A stretch of 64,000 bases of DNA from Yinghuangia soli (GTDB taxonomy: Bacteria > Actinomycetota > Actinomycetes > Streptomycetales > Streptomycetaceae). The notes under the pieces were generated by a model that had not been told where the DNA came from, did no database searches, and worked only from the letters and a program-made list of their open reading frames with translations. The stretch covers positions 618,400 to 682,399 of the forward strand of contig NZ_JAKFHA010000001.1 of the NCBI RefSeq assembly GCF_021502675.1, in the 5' to 3' direction. The translations under genes were made by a program, and so were the position numbers. How positions within the stretch are numbered: the stretch's first letter is position 1; each line of letters opens with the position of its first letter. Shown one piece after another: positions 1 through 8,560 of the stretch.

Positions 1-14
1 CGCTCGCCGGCGGC

Positions 15-32
15 GCGTGAGCAGTAGGCGTC
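15..32. repeat. intergenic repeat, copy A
   Basis: The 18 bases here match 17 of 18 bases at 2404-2421. Both lie just upstream of small hypothetical genes, suggesting the two gene-plus-leader units share an origin. Confidence 0.5.
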
Positions 33-118
33 GGGGTGCGGGTGGCGCGGCCGGCCTTCGGACCGGCCGCGCCACAAACATGATCGCGAGACGCGATCAC
101 CGCAGGGATGATGACCGG

Positions 119-517
119 ATGCAAGTTCACATCGACGCGGTGCTGGGGCAGCAAGAAGCAGGTGCAGCCGTGCGCGTCCGCACCGACGTCGGGTCTGCGG
201 TCGTGGTCTGGCGCGGCCCGCCGACCACCGCCGGGCAGCAGCACTACGTCGAATGGACCGTCGACGACGACATCGCTTGGCTGCGGAACGCTTGGCCTTC
301 CCCCTCGTCCACCCCCGAAGTCCGCGAGGAAGGCGAGGACATCGTCTTCCGTGGCCGGCTGTACGTAACCGAGGACGGTGCAGCCGTCCTCACCCTGCAC
401 GACAGCCAGATCCTGTTCGACCTCGCCGTTCCCGCACCACCCCCGGAAGCGCACGGATCCTGGGTCGAGATCCGCGCCCCGCGCAACTGCGTAAGCCTGT
501 GGCCGTACGAACTCTGA
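119..517 (+). CDS. hypothetical protein (132 aa)
   Basis: I do not recognise the family. The reading frame is open from base 17, and ATG codons at 80 and 119 are both possible starts; 119 is chosen because the residues before it are Arg-rich and look like translated intergenic DNA. The protein alternates short hydrophobic and charged stretches (for example AVVVWRGP and DIVFRGRLYVTEDG), suggesting a mostly beta fold, with no signal peptide or membrane segment. It is the first of five small plus-strand genes of unknown role. No strong ribosome binding site was seen, so the start is uncertain. Confidence 0.55.
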   Translation: MQVHIDAVLGQQEAGAAVRVRTDVGSAVVVWRGPPTTAGQQHYVEWTVDDDIAWLRNAWPSPSSTPEVREEGEDIVFRGRLYVTEDGAAVLTLHDSQILFDLAVPAPPPEAHGSWVEIRAPRNCVSLWPYEL

Positions 518-540
518 GCGGCCCGGCCGCCTTCTCGGCG

Positions 541-562
541 TGATCGGGGTGCGCCCGCACGG
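541..562. repeat. intergenic repeat, copy A'
   Basis: This segment, downstream of the first small gene, matches 19 of 22 bases at 2465-2486, which lies between the fourth and fifth small genes. Together with the 15-32/2404-2421 match it marks repeated spacer DNA in the first 2.5 kb. Confidence 0.5.
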
Positions 563-661
563 AGGTGTTCACTCCCATTCGTTCGTCAACGGTGGGCAGC
601 CCCGTAGCGCAGTCAGAAAATCCGGCGGTGAGGTGAGCACCCCCTCTGTAGCCTGGAGATC

Positions 662-1213
662 ATGACTGGCTTCATGCACCCGGTTAATCTCTCTTGCCGG
701 TTCGACCCGCTGGGGGAAACGTACCGCTCGTTGCAAAATGCGGATACGTCGAGGTCAATCATCGCCGAGGAGGCGTGGAGGATCCGTGAGCGATATTTCC
801 CCGCGGACGTCGTATTCCGTGTGGGAGTACTCGACCTCAGCCGGGTCGCGGTGCCTGTCTTGGATCTTGCAATGTCATTGGAGTTCGCCGTGAAGATGCT
901 GGCCATGGAGGGCGCGGCCGCGGTCGATTCTCCGGGCAGCAGCTGGCGAGTAGGTCTGGAGCGGTCAGGGGACGCCGTTACCGTGTCGTGCGGCCACGAC
1001 AGTCGCAAGTCGGAGTGCTCGTTCGCCGATCTCGCCCAGGCTGTCGGCCTGTTCATGCGGGGCACCTTGGACAACCTGACGGAGATATGCCCGGACCTCC
1101 TGCTGAACGATGAGATCGCGCGACTGTTCCGTGAATCGGGTGCGAGGCATCTGGGTCGAGACCAAGCCCAGAGGTACGCGCGTGCGGTGGAAGCACGGTA
1201 CAGAAGCGTTTGA
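662..1213 (+). CDS. hypothetical protein (183 aa)
   Basis: Unrecognised soluble protein. The ATG at 662 has GGAG a few bases upstream. The first half of the gene contains many A/T-ending codons and is visibly lower in G+C than the rest of the window, which suggests recent acquisition. No signal peptide, membrane segment or Cys cluster is present. The middle holds a predicted helix (ALDLAMSLEFAVKMLAM-like composition) and the C-terminus is rich in Arg and Ala. Nothing in its neighbours assigns a function. Confidence 0.6.
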   Translation: MTGFMHPVNLSCRFDPLGETYRSLQNADTSRSIIAEEAWRIRERYFPADVVFRVGVLDLSRVAVPVLDLAMSLEFAVKMLAMEGAAAVDSPGSSWRVGLERSGDAVTVSCGHDSRKSECSFADLAQAVGLFMRGTLDNLTEICPDLLLNDEIARLFRESGARHLGRDQAQRYARAVEARYRSV

Positions 1214-1620
1214 GCAGGTCGAGTCAAGGCAGGGAGCACTGCCGACGTCGAACCTGTTGCGCAGGTGGTGGCCGCGGGCCACAGATCAGACGTTGAGCGC
1301 CGGACGGTTGGCGGCCATGACGCTGGACATGCTGTGACCGCGGATCCATACGCCGCATACCGCCGCCGGGAAACCCGGGCCCTCGTGCCGAAACGCTGGA
1401 TGGCTGCAGACCCGCGCGTTGTGGCCTGCGGCGCCTGATCGGCGTCGGACGCGGCGCGTGTGGTGCCTCATGTCGCAGCCACCAGAGTTGCGAGCCGGGA
1501 ACCCTGCCGAAAAGCCGGAGGGCGCGGATTGGCTGCGCTCTCGCCTCCCTGGCTTGTCTCCACCGGGAGAACTCCACCAAGGTGACGGGAAGTTCCGGTT
1601 GAGCGACGAACGGAGAAGGC
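1214..1620. other. 407-bp stretch without a supported gene
   Basis: No convincing gene is seen. Directly after the stop of the preceding gene the same frame stays open to a TGA at 1436-1438, with internal GTG codons (1268, 1334), but the translation matches nothing I know and has no clear ribosome binding site. It could be decayed coding sequence or spacer DNA. Confidence 0.4.
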
Positions 1621-2031
1621 GTGCCGCCCAGTGCAGACGACCGGGCCGAGAGACCGGGCCCGCGTGGACCGCTCTCCGAAACCCCCCGGTTCCGGACGCT
1701 ATGGGCACCGGACGCGTACGCATTCGCGTGCGACACCGCGATCCGGTACGCGCCGGCGGTGGCCGACGGGCAGACCCTGGGCTACCTGTGGGTGTCGATC
1801 ACGGAAGAGGCAGCGGGCTTCGTCCCCGCGGATGCCGCCGGAGACGACGGATGGAACACGGCTGTCGCCTGGTCCGCCCGCCTCCGCCGCAGCAAGGCCG
1901 AAGGGCTGACCGCCCTCGAAGCCTTGCGCGCCTGGACCGACATGCCGGAGGAGCCACGCACCGGCCGCATCCCCCTTGGTTCCGCGCGTACCGCCCCCAG
2001 CGTCGACGATCTGACGCAACTGGCGCAGTAG
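1621..2031 (+). CDS. hypothetical protein (136 aa)
   Basis: Unrecognised. The GTG start at 1621 follows GGAG with a five-base spacing. The first 25 residues are Pro/Arg/Asp-rich and probably disordered. The core (residues about 30-110) contains TLGYLWVSITEEAAGFVPA, then a WNTAVAWSARLRRSKAEGLT helix region, resembling a small alpha/beta domain. No signal peptide or metal motif. Part of the run of small genes at the left end. Confidence 0.55.
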   Translation: MPPSADDRAERPGPRGPLSETPRFRTLWAPDAYAFACDTAIRYAPAVADGQTLGYLWVSITEEAAGFVPADAAGDDGWNTAVAWSARLRRSKAEGLTALEALRAWTDMPEEPRTGRIPLGSARTAPSVDDLTQLAQ

Positions 2032-2153
2032 GGCGTTGCCGGACTCGCACCGACCACCTTCAAAGCTCTGCGGACGCAATCGACACAAGACCCGATTTCG
2101 CGACAGTCCGTCAGGACCGTCAGCCCTCCCCGAACCCGAAGGAGAACCACCGC

Positions 2154-2387
2154 ATGATGCCCCCCTGGTGTTTCGTCTGCCATAAGACATTGCGCGACGT
2201 CGAAGGCGACCGCCCGATCGACCACTTCACGTACGTGTACTTCGCCGACTATCACAGCGAGCCGGGAGTCGAAGGCAGCGGCGTAGGCGCGGAGTGGTTT
2301 TGCGCCGAACACGCCGCACTGGGCGAAGCACGTGAACATATGCCCTACCGCACCGCCTTGGACGAAATCCGCGCCGCTACCAAGTAA
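2154..2387 (+). CDS. small Cys/His protein, possible zinc binder (77 aa)
   Basis: A short hypothetical protein. Two adjacent ATG codons lie at 2154; AAGGAG about nine bases upstream supports this start. It opens with a C-x2-C pair (CFVC, residues 6-9) and has a second C-x2-H pair (CAEH, near residue 50). That spacing is what a small zinc-binding fold would show, but the family is not recognised. No signal peptide. The strong ribosome binding site makes it one of the better supported small genes here. Confidence 0.6.
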   Translation: MMPPWCFVCHKTLRDVEGDRPIDHFTYVYFADYHSEPGVEGSGVGAEWFCAEHAALGEAREHMPYRTALDEIRAATK

Positions 2388-2403
2388 ACCCTCGACGGGG
2401 GAT

Positions 2404-2421
2404 GCGTGAGCGGTAGGCGTC
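2404..2421. repeat. intergenic repeat, copy B
   Basis: Matches 17 of 18 bases of copy A at 15-32. It is followed at 2465-2486 by a segment matching 541-562, so both halves of the spacer are repeated ahead of the fifth small gene. Confidence 0.5.
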
Positions 2422-2538
2422 GCGGTCCAGGGGCGCGGCAGGCCTCCGAGTCGGCCTTCGCGGTGTAATCGGGGTGCGCTCGGACGGGAATCACGTGAGT
2501 CTGGGGCCGGCGCTCTCCGATGCGAAGGCGGTCCCGGC

Positions 2539-3060
2539 GTGTTCATGGGTATCTCCGGCTTCGAGCCGATGTTTCTGGTGGGGCTCGAAGCCGTTCGGGC
2601 GGAGCACGGCACGCGGCTGGCGGCGCTGGCCGGGCGGCGGTTGAGCGGTTTCGCAGTGGTGCGGTTCGTGGAGGACGGCGACTGGTACGCGGACTGCCCT
2701 GTGGTCCTCGATTTCGAAGGTGTGCGGGTGGAGATCTGCCACACCAAGTTCGACGAGCTGTCGATCGGCTGGAATACCGTCGACATCGGCGCCGAGATTT
2801 CCGGGTGGGAGTGGTTCGAGTCGACTCCCGCATGGTCGGACAGACATGAACGCCTGGAGCCCTTCGTCGGTCAGGAGCTCCAGGAAGCCGCACTGCTGGT
2901 GTGGCAGCCGTCGGATGTCCGGGATGTCGCCGCCGGGACCGTCGCCGTCGAGTTCGCGTTCCCTAGCGGTCGCTTCGATATTGCCAATGCCCTCGACGAG
3001 AACACCATCGAAGTCGGCGAGCGGCACCCCGAGTACGTACGCCACTGCCTGCGTTCGTGA
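2539..3060 (+). CDS. hypothetical protein (173 aa)
   Basis: Unrecognised soluble protein starting at GTG 2539. It is acidic and rich in Trp, Phe and Glu, with alternating strand-like segments (DWYADCPVVLDFEGVRVEIC at residues about 48-67) and a C-terminal stretch ending DENTIEVGERHPEYVRH. Size, acidity and setting among several unrelated small genes recall immunity-type proteins, but that is only a resemblance in style; no immunity family was identified and no toxin gene is present in the window. Confidence 0.6.
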   Translation: MFMGISGFEPMFLVGLEAVRAEHGTRLAALAGRRLSGFAVVRFVEDGDWYADCPVVLDFEGVRVEICHTKFDELSIGWNTVDIGAEISGWEWFESTPAWSDRHERLEPFVGQELQEAALLVWQPSDVRDVAAGTVAVEFAFPSGRFDIANALDENTIEVGERHPEYVRHCLRS

Positions 3061-3205
3061 GCGTCGGTGCGCCGTGGGTTGCCGAGGTCGGACTCCCCCG
3101 GACGGCGCAGTCCGGCGCGCGGCGGTGGCTTCCGGTGCTTAGCGTTCGACGGAGGCGCCCCGGGGCGGACGAGTGGGCGGTGGCCATCGTGACGGAGATG
3201 TGCGC

Positions 3206-4729
3206 ATGCCGATTCATCGCAGGGCCTTTCTGGGTGCATCGGCCGCTGTCGGCTGGGCTGCTCTTGCGGGTATATCGGGGGCCCAAGGGGCCACGACGGC
3301 CGGCAGGCGTGGGATGAATGCCTGGCCGACCCGTATGGCCGGTGGTGCGAAGATGCCGCCGGATTGGCGGGTGCTGCGGCGGCTGCTCGGTGCGCGCCTG
3401 GTGCTTCCCGGGGATCCGGATTACCCGGTCGAACGCCTCGGCTTCAACGAGCTGTACGACGACCAAAAGCCGGCCGCGATCGCGCGCAGCGCCTCCGCGT
3501 ACGAGGTCCAGGCCTGTCTGGCGGTGGTCCGTGCGCACGGCCTGCTCATCGCGGCACGCAGCGGCGGGCACAGCTACCTCGGCTACAGCGTCCCGGACGC
3601 CGGTCTGGTGATCGACCTGCGGGAGATGGCGGGCGTCGAGGTGCTGCCGGACGGCACCGCGCGGGTCGGCGCCGGGGCCCGGCTGATCGAGGTGTACGCC
3701 GGGCTCGCCCGGGCCGGCCGGATCCTGCCCGGCGGCACCTGCCCGACCGTGGGCATCGGCGGGCTCACCCTCGGCGGCGGGATCGGCGTCCTCGCCCGCG
3801 CGTACGGACTGACCTGCGACCGGATGGCCGCAGCCCGCGTGGTGACCGCCGATTCCCGGGCGGTGTCGGCCACGCCGGACTGCGAGCCGGATCTGTACTG
3901 GGCTTTGCGCGGCGGCGGAGGCGGAAACACCGCTGTCGTCACGGAGTTCGAGTTCCGCACCGCGGCTGCGTCGGATCTGACGGTGTTCTCGCTGGCGTTC
4001 CCGGCCGGTTCGGCGGTGTCGGTGCTCGGGGCGTGGCAGGAGTGGTTCCCCGCGGCGCCGCGCGAACTCTGGGCGAGCTGCCAGATATCCGGCGGCAGTA
4101 CGCCGGGTTGCCGGGTGGTGGGCTGCTGGGCCGGCGAGCCCGGCGGTGCGGGCCCGCTGCTGGACCGGCTCATCGCCGCCGCCGGGGCCAAGCCGACGTC
4201 CACGGTCCAGGTCCTGGGTGCCTTGGACGCCATGAAGTGGATGGGCGGCTGCGCGCGGGACACCATCGCGCAGTGCCATCCGACGTGGGAGGGCGGGCGG
4301 TTGCCGCGCGACTCGTTCGTCGCCGTATCCCGCGTCCTCGGGCCGGACCCGTTGGACGCCGCGGCCGTGGTCGAGCTGATGCGGGACCGGTCCGGCGTCG
4401 ACCTGCTACTGGACTCGCTCGGCGGCGCGGTCGCCGATCTCGCGCCGGACGCCACCGCCTATCCGCACCGCTCGTCCCTCGCCAGCGCCCAGATATTCGC
4501 GTCCACTTCCGCTTCCGGAGCCCCTCAGGCGAAGGCCTCGGTGGACGCCGTCCGCGACGGCCTGGCCGCGCTCGGCGCCCGCGGCGCGTACGTGAACTAC
4601 ATCGACGATTCGCTGCCCGACTGGGGACACGCGTACTACGGCGCCAACCTGCCCCGGCTGAAGTGCGTGGCGCAGAAGTACGACCCGGACGGCGTGTTCG
4701 ACTTCCCGCAGTCCGTGTCCCGGGCTTGA
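3206..4729 (+). CDS. Tat-exported BBE-type FAD-linked oxidoreductase (507 aa)
   Basis: Flavoprotein oxidase of the berberine-bridge/PCMH class, which oxidises sugars, alcohols or secondary metabolites using covalently bound FAD and O2. The ATG at 3206 gives a twin-arginine signal (HRRAFLGAS, residues 4-12) followed by an Ala/Gly hydrophobic stretch, so export in folded form is expected. The FAD domain has RSGGHSYLG (His122) and GGTCPTVGIGG (Cys179), the two residues that bind FAD in bicovalent members. The C-terminal BBE region (YVNYIDD and YYGANLPRLKCVAQKYDP) completes the family. The substrate cannot be read from the sequence. A frame extending upstream to 3173 exists but would bury the Tat signal. 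Confidence 0.88.
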   Translation: MPIHRRAFLGASAAVGWAALAGISGAQGATTAGRRGMNAWPTRMAGGAKMPPDWRVLRRLLGARLVLPGDPDYPVERLGFNELYDDQKPAAIARSASAYEVQACLAVVRAHGLLIAARSGGHSYLGYSVPDAGLVIDLREMAGVEVLPDGTARVGAGARLIEVYAGLARAGRILPGGTCPTVGIGGLTLGGGIGVLARAYGLTCDRMAAARVVTADSRAVSATPDCEPDLYWALRGGGGGNTAVVTEFEFRTAAASDLTVFSLAFPAGSAVSVLGAWQEWFPAAPRELWASCQISGGSTPGCRVVGCWAGEPGGAGPLLDRLIAAAGAKPTSTVQVLGALDAMKWMGGCARDTIAQCHPTWEGGRLPRDSFVAVSRVLGPDPLDAAAVVELMRDRSGVDLLLDSLGGAVADLAPDATAYPHRSSLASAQIFASTSASGAPQAKASVDAVRDGLAALGARGAYVNYIDDSLPDWGHAYYGANLPRLKCVAQKYDPDGVFDFPQSVSRA

Positions 4730-4735
4730 GCAGCC

Positions 4736-4757
4736 GGGCAAGGTCTGCGTCTTGCCC
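4736..4757. terminator. hairpin between convergent genes
   Basis: Perfect 7-bp stem (GGGCAAG/CTTGCCC) with an 8-base loop, seven bases after the flavoprotein stop and facing the kinase gene. Probable terminator; no T-run follows, as is common in high-GC actinomycetes. Confidence 0.5.
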
Positions 4758-4861
4758 AGTGTCCGGATGCCATCTCACCAGGCTCGAAGCGCCCCTCGCC
4801 CTCCGTCGAGCACAAGCCACATGCCATCAGCCGAGGCGTCAGCAGCCACGCGGCCTGCAGG

Positions 4862-6862
4862 TCAGGGGCGGGGAGTGGTGAGCGGTTGGGCGTTCAGCCA
4901 GACGGTGAGTTTGATGGACACGTACTGACTGGGCGAGTCCGCTGGTGCGTAGCCGAGGATTTCGATCAGCCCGATGTGCCCGGGCTTCGTGATCATGCAT
5001 ACCTGAGCGTTCTTGACCAGTCGGGCCCGGGGAATCGAGGAGGCCTCCTGGGTGTTGGTTCTGCACTCGTCCAGTGAGCCAGGTGTGTTGCCGTCCAGCA
5101 GCACGAGGTAGCTGTCCCAACCTGTTTCGAGGTTGACGAATCCGTCCGCGTCCGGTCTGTACGACTCGGGCTTGTAGACGATATCGGCGAACCTGTCGGT
5201 CTTCGGCCGTAGTGGGTCGTCGGAAAGATCGAGCCCCCGGCCTTCGGGCAGGTCGATGCGGTCGTAGACGATCGGCTGGGGAGCGGGGGGTGCGGGCCGC
5301 GAGGTCTGGGGAGCGGCGGTCGCGGCCGAGGCGGATGGTGACGGCGAGGAGGTAGGCAGCCCCAGGTGCGTCGGGCCCACGCTCGCCGAGAGGGGTCCGC
5401 CAGTGCCCTGGGCCGCACCGCCGTTCCCCTTGCCGCCGTCCTTCGCCAGTCCGTAGGTGACGCCTCCGACGGCAAGGAGAGCCAGGGTCGTGAAGGCCCC
5501 TGCAAGGGCCAGGCGCCGGCGCTTGCGCGGGTCCGATGGAACGGGGGGCATGCGCTCGTTCTTGCGATTGTCGATCTCCGCAGTGAGGGTGTCGGGAAGC
5601 CAGCCTTCGGCGATGCTCAGTCGGGAGTCCGCCGAGGCGTTCCGGCAAAGCTCGATCACATGTTCCGGGTCGGGCCGCTCCCCCGGTTCCTTGGCCAGCA
5701 GTTGCACGATGACCTGGCGCAGCGGTTCGGGTACGGCTGCGAGATCGGGCTCCTCGTGTACCACGCGGTACAGGATGGACGTGTCGCTGCCGTCGCCGAA
5801 TGGGCCTGTTCCCGTCGCCGCGTACACCGCCAGGGCACCGAGCGCGAAGACGTCGGTCGCGGGCCCTGCGGTGCGGCCCAGCGCCTGTTCGGGGGCCATG
5901 TACGCGGGCGTCCCGATGACGACGTTGGACCCGGTCAGGGAGGTGGCCGCGGCGGCTCGGGCGATGCCGAAGTCGATGACGCGCGGGCCGTCGGCGGCAA
6001 GGAGTACGTTCGACGGTTTCAGGTCACGATGGACAACCCCGGCCTTGTGGATGGACTGCAGTGCTTCGGCAATGCCCGCGGTGAGCACCAGCACGGTGTC
6101 CGCCGGAAGCGCCCCGTGTCGGTGGACCGCTTCGTTCAGGGACGGGCCGGCGACGTACGTGGTGGCCAGCCAAGGACGCGGTCCCTCCGGATCAGCGTCC
6201 AAAACCGGTGCGGTGTAGGCGCCGTGAACACGTTGCGCTGCGTCGACTTCCTGTCGGAAACGGCGACGGAACTCGGGGTCCTCGGCGAACTCGTCGCGTA
6301 TGACCTTCAGCGCGACAGGACGTCCGCCCGGAGTCGTGGACAAGTAGACGCGGCCCATCCCGCCAGCACCCAGGCGAGCCCGCAGCACGTATCCGCCGAC
6401 CGTGCGCGGGTCGTCCTGCGTCAGAGGCCGCAGCGCGGCACGGTCCGCCACGGCCCGCCAGTCCGACACGTCGACGCGCCCGCCGACGCGTGGAAGCGCG
6501 GTCGGGCGCGGAGGTGGTCCCTGCCGGTGGTCGGTGGGCGGCGGCGCGGATGCGGGGGACGACGCAACGCCTTGTGCGTCATCTGCATCGACTGGGCGCA
6601 CCACGGTCTCGGCGCCGGCTACCTGCGCCTGCGCCGCGGAGCGCCACGCGTCTTCCCAACCCGCCGCAGTCCCGCCGCACGCCTCCACCAGCGCGAGTAC
6701 GACCGGCCACGGAGGCAGGAGTGCCCCGGTGAGGGCAGCAGTGACGATCACCTGATCCACGCCGGCGCGGCGGGCAAGTTCACCTGTCGGCAGATCGGCA
6801 GCGTCGGCACGGAGACGCCGAAGCTCCCGTGCGAACTCCGCGAGTGGTTCCTGAGCTGCCAT
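4862..6862 (-). CDS. membrane Ser/Thr protein kinase with N-terminal HTH-like domain (666 aa)
   Basis: Hanks-type kinase. The ATG at 6862 has a GGGGGGAG-like ribosome binding site. Residues 1-75 form a helix-turn-helix-like domain (ELARRAGVDQ), a layout seen in some actinobacterial kinases. The kinase domain covers about 158-410: GAGGMGRVYL, Lys186 in VALKVI, HRDLKPSN with Asp280, DFG at 297-299, and GTPAYMAPEQ. A single membrane helix (about 451-472) follows a basic RKRRR stop. The exterior part has a Gly/Ser/Pro/Thr linker and a roughly 120-residue domain of unknown ligand. All catalytic residues are present. Transcribed towards the flavoprotein gene; divergent from the gene at 7155. Confidence 0.9.
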   Translation of the reverse strand: MAAQEPLAEFARELRRLRADAADLPTGELARRAGVDQVIVTAALTGALLPPWPVVLALVEACGGTAAGWEDAWRSAAQAQVAGAETVVRPVDADDAQGVASSPASAPPPTDHRQGPPPRPTALPRVGGRVDVSDWRAVADRAALRPLTQDDPRTVGGYVLRARLGAGGMGRVYLSTTPGGRPVALKVIRDEFAEDPEFRRRFRQEVDAAQRVHGAYTAPVLDADPEGPRPWLATTYVAGPSLNEAVHRHGALPADTVLVLTAGIAEALQSIHKAGVVHRDLKPSNVLLAADGPRVIDFGIARAAAATSLTGSNVVIGTPAYMAPEQALGRTAGPATDVFALGALAVYAATGTGPFGDGSDTSILYRVVHEEPDLAAVPEPLRQVIVQLLAKEPGERPDPEHVIELCRNASADSRLSIAEGWLPDTLTAEIDNRKNERMPPVPSDPRKRRRLALAGAFTTLALLAVGGVTYGLAKDGGKGNGGAAQGTGGPLSASVGPTHLGLPTSSPSPSASAATAAPQTSRPAPPAPQPIVYDRIDLPEGRGLDLSDDPLRPKTDRFADIVYKPESYRPDADGFVNLETGWDSYLVLLDGNTPGSLDECRTNTQEASSIPRARLVKNAQVCMITKPGHIGLIEILGYAPADSPSQYVSIKLTVWLNAQPLTTPRP

Positions 6863-7154
6863 GCTCCCCCCGAACATCCCGTAATAGTCCATGCCTTGAT
6901 GGGTCGTCACATCATCGCGGATCACGGGGCGGCGAGGCTTGGGGAAAGCCATCGCACCTGACATCTCGCGCCGCTCGAAGCCACTCCAGTGCAGCCGCGA
7001 GCCGCGACAGTCACGGAAACTGCCTCCCCGGGGGCTGGCCTGCCTCCGCGCTGAACACCGAGCCGTTTGTCGGCGAGGTCCTGGGCAATCCGGAAGACAT
7101 CGACGTCGACCGTCTCCGCGCGGCGCCACCTGTCCGACGGGCATGCTTGTGCGC

Positions 7155-7637
7155 ATGACGCAGGAGCCCGAGAGTGCGAAGTCGCCGCGTTTGCCGCCGC
7201 GTTGGTTCATTCGGATGTTCTGGAAGGGGCATCGGGCCGCCTACCGGATCTTCCGCGGCCGGGTCGGGTTGTGGCGCCCCGGGAAGAAGAGCTGGGGGAC
7301 GATGCAGCTCACGACGACCGGCCGCCGGTCGGGGCAGCCGCGGAGTGTGATCCTCGGCTACCTGGAGGACGGCCCCGACCTGGTCACCCTGGCGATGAAC
7401 GGCTGGGGTGCCGCAGAGCCGGCGTGGTGGCTCAACCTCCAGGCGGAGCCGGACGTGGTGGTCGTCGTCCCGGACGGCCGCCGGCTGGTCCGCGGCCGTG
7501 CCGCGGTCGGCGAGGAGCGCGAGCGGCTTTGGGCGCGGTGGCAGGAGGTCGACAAGAACCTCGACGGGTACGCCACGCGCCGGCCGGGCGAGACCGCTGT
7601 GGTCATCCTGGAGCCCCGGGACGCACCGGCGGCGTGA
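7155..7637 (+). CDS. nitroreductase-family deazaflavin (F420)-dependent oxidoreductase (160 aa)
   Basis: DDN/FDOR-type split-barrel protein that would use reduced coenzyme F420 to reduce a small substrate. The signature TTTGRRSGQPRSVILGY is typical of the family, followed by the core VTLAMNGWGAAEPAWWLNLQ and a strand region VVVVVPDGRRL. Length is normal. The start is ATG 7155; an in-frame ATG four codons upstream (7143) is also possible. No signal peptide. It stands alone and ends ten bases from the convergent SDR gene. Confidence 0.85.
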   Translation: MTQEPESAKSPRLPPRWFIRMFWKGHRAAYRIFRGRVGLWRPGKKSWGTMQLTTTGRRSGQPRSVILGYLEDGPDLVTLAMNGWGAAEPAWWLNLQAEPDVVVVVPDGRRLVRGRAAVGEERERLWARWQEVDKNLDGYATRRPGETAVVILEPRDAPAA

Positions 7638-7646
7638 GCAGGCGGC

Positions 7647-8426
7647 TCACAGGAGCTGCGCCGGGGTGGCCGTGGTCAGGCCGCCGTCGACGGCTATGTC
7701 CTGGCCGTTGATGTACGACGCGTCGTCGGAGAGCAGGAAGGCGACCGCGGCGGCGATGTCGGACGGAGTGCCGACGCGGCCTGCGGCGACCACCGCGCCC
7801 ACCCCAGCCTGGGCGTCCTCGGAGGCTTCGGCCCGGTACGCCGGGGTGTCGGTGTAGCCCGGGCTGATCGAGTTGACGCGGATGCGGCGCGGGGCGAGTT
7901 CGGCGGCGAGGGCCGGGGCCATGGACAGCACGGCGGCCTTGGTGGCGGTGTAGAGCGCGGTGCCGGGGACGCCGTGGTGGACCGCGAAGGAGGCGTTGAG
8001 CAGGACTGCTCCCCCGTCGGCGAGCAGCGGGAGGGCTTGCTGGACGGTGAAGAACGTGGCCTTGAGGTTGCCGTCCACGACGCGGGCGAACTCGGCCTCG
8101 GTGACGTCGCCGATGGACTGGAAGGCACCGATGCCCGCGTTGGCGAAGACGGCGTCCAGCCGGCCGTGGCGGGTGCGGATGGCGGTGAAGAGCGCGGCCA
8201 GGGCGGTGGAGTCGGTGGCGTCGGCGGGGATGCCGAGGATGCGGTCGGCCGGATAGGTAACGGACAGTTCCTCGACGGTGCGGTCCAGGCGGGCCTTGTC
8301 GCGGCCGGTGATGATCACGTGGGCGCCCTCGTCGAGGAGCCGGGCGGCGGTGGCCAGGCCCATGCCGCTGGTGCCGCCGGTGACGAGGACGATCTTGCCG
8401 CCGAAGCGGGAGGTGGTGTGCGTCAT
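7647..8426 (-). CDS. SDR family oxidoreductase (259 aa)
   Basis: Classical short-chain dehydrogenase/reductase. The nucleotide-binding motif is TGGTSGMG (about residues 16-23), NAG follows near residue 94, and the catalytic set is Ser in NASFA, then YTATK (Tyr and Lys). The C-terminal VDGG motif is also in place. All catalytic residues are present, so an active NAD(P)H-dependent enzyme is expected; the substrate is unknown. The cofactor loop TGRDKARLDR carries Arg after the second strand, compatible with NADPH. The HTH regulator gene lies upstream on the same strand after 134 bases. Confidence 0.87.
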   Translation of the reverse strand: MTHTTSRFGGKIVLVTGGTSGMGLATAARLLDEGAHVIITGRDKARLDRTVEELSVTYPADRILGIPADATDSTALAALFTAIRTRHGRLDAVFANAGIGAFQSIGDVTEAEFARVVDGNLKATFFTVQQALPLLADGGAVLLNASFAVHHGVPGTALYTATKAAVLSMAPALAAELAPRRIRVNSISPGYTDTPAYRAEASEDAQAGVGAVVAAGRVGTPSDIAAAVAFLLSDDASYINGQDIAVDGGLTTATPAQLL

Positions 8427-8560
8427 GGATCAAGCGTGCGGCGGCGGGCCGCGGCCATACAGTGCGCGTCTATCGTGGGTGTGGCACCACCAGGATGAGC
8501 CTCAGGCCGGGGCGGCCGGCCGCAGGCAGCCGCCTCACGCAGCACGCCGTAGGTGGCGCC

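Noticed and set aside
1214-1438. In-frame continuation after the stop of 662-1213, as possible readthrough or a separate small gene
   Set aside because: No known family, no strong ribosome binding site and no sign of a readthrough context; recorded only as unexplained open frame.
1224-1736. 170-codon minus-strand frame in the gap between small genes
   Set aside because: Runs into the next plus-strand gene, low-complexity Arg/Pro/Ser translation, no start signal.
6863-7210. N-terminal extension of the kinase to base 7210
   Set aside because: The extra residues are Arg/Cys-rich without structure and would overlap the divergent reductase gene; ATG 6862 has a good ribosome binding site.
8427-8560. 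Possible small gene between the SDR and the MmyB-like regulator
   Set aside because: No frame with start, ribosome binding site and plausible composition; more likely the SDR promoter.
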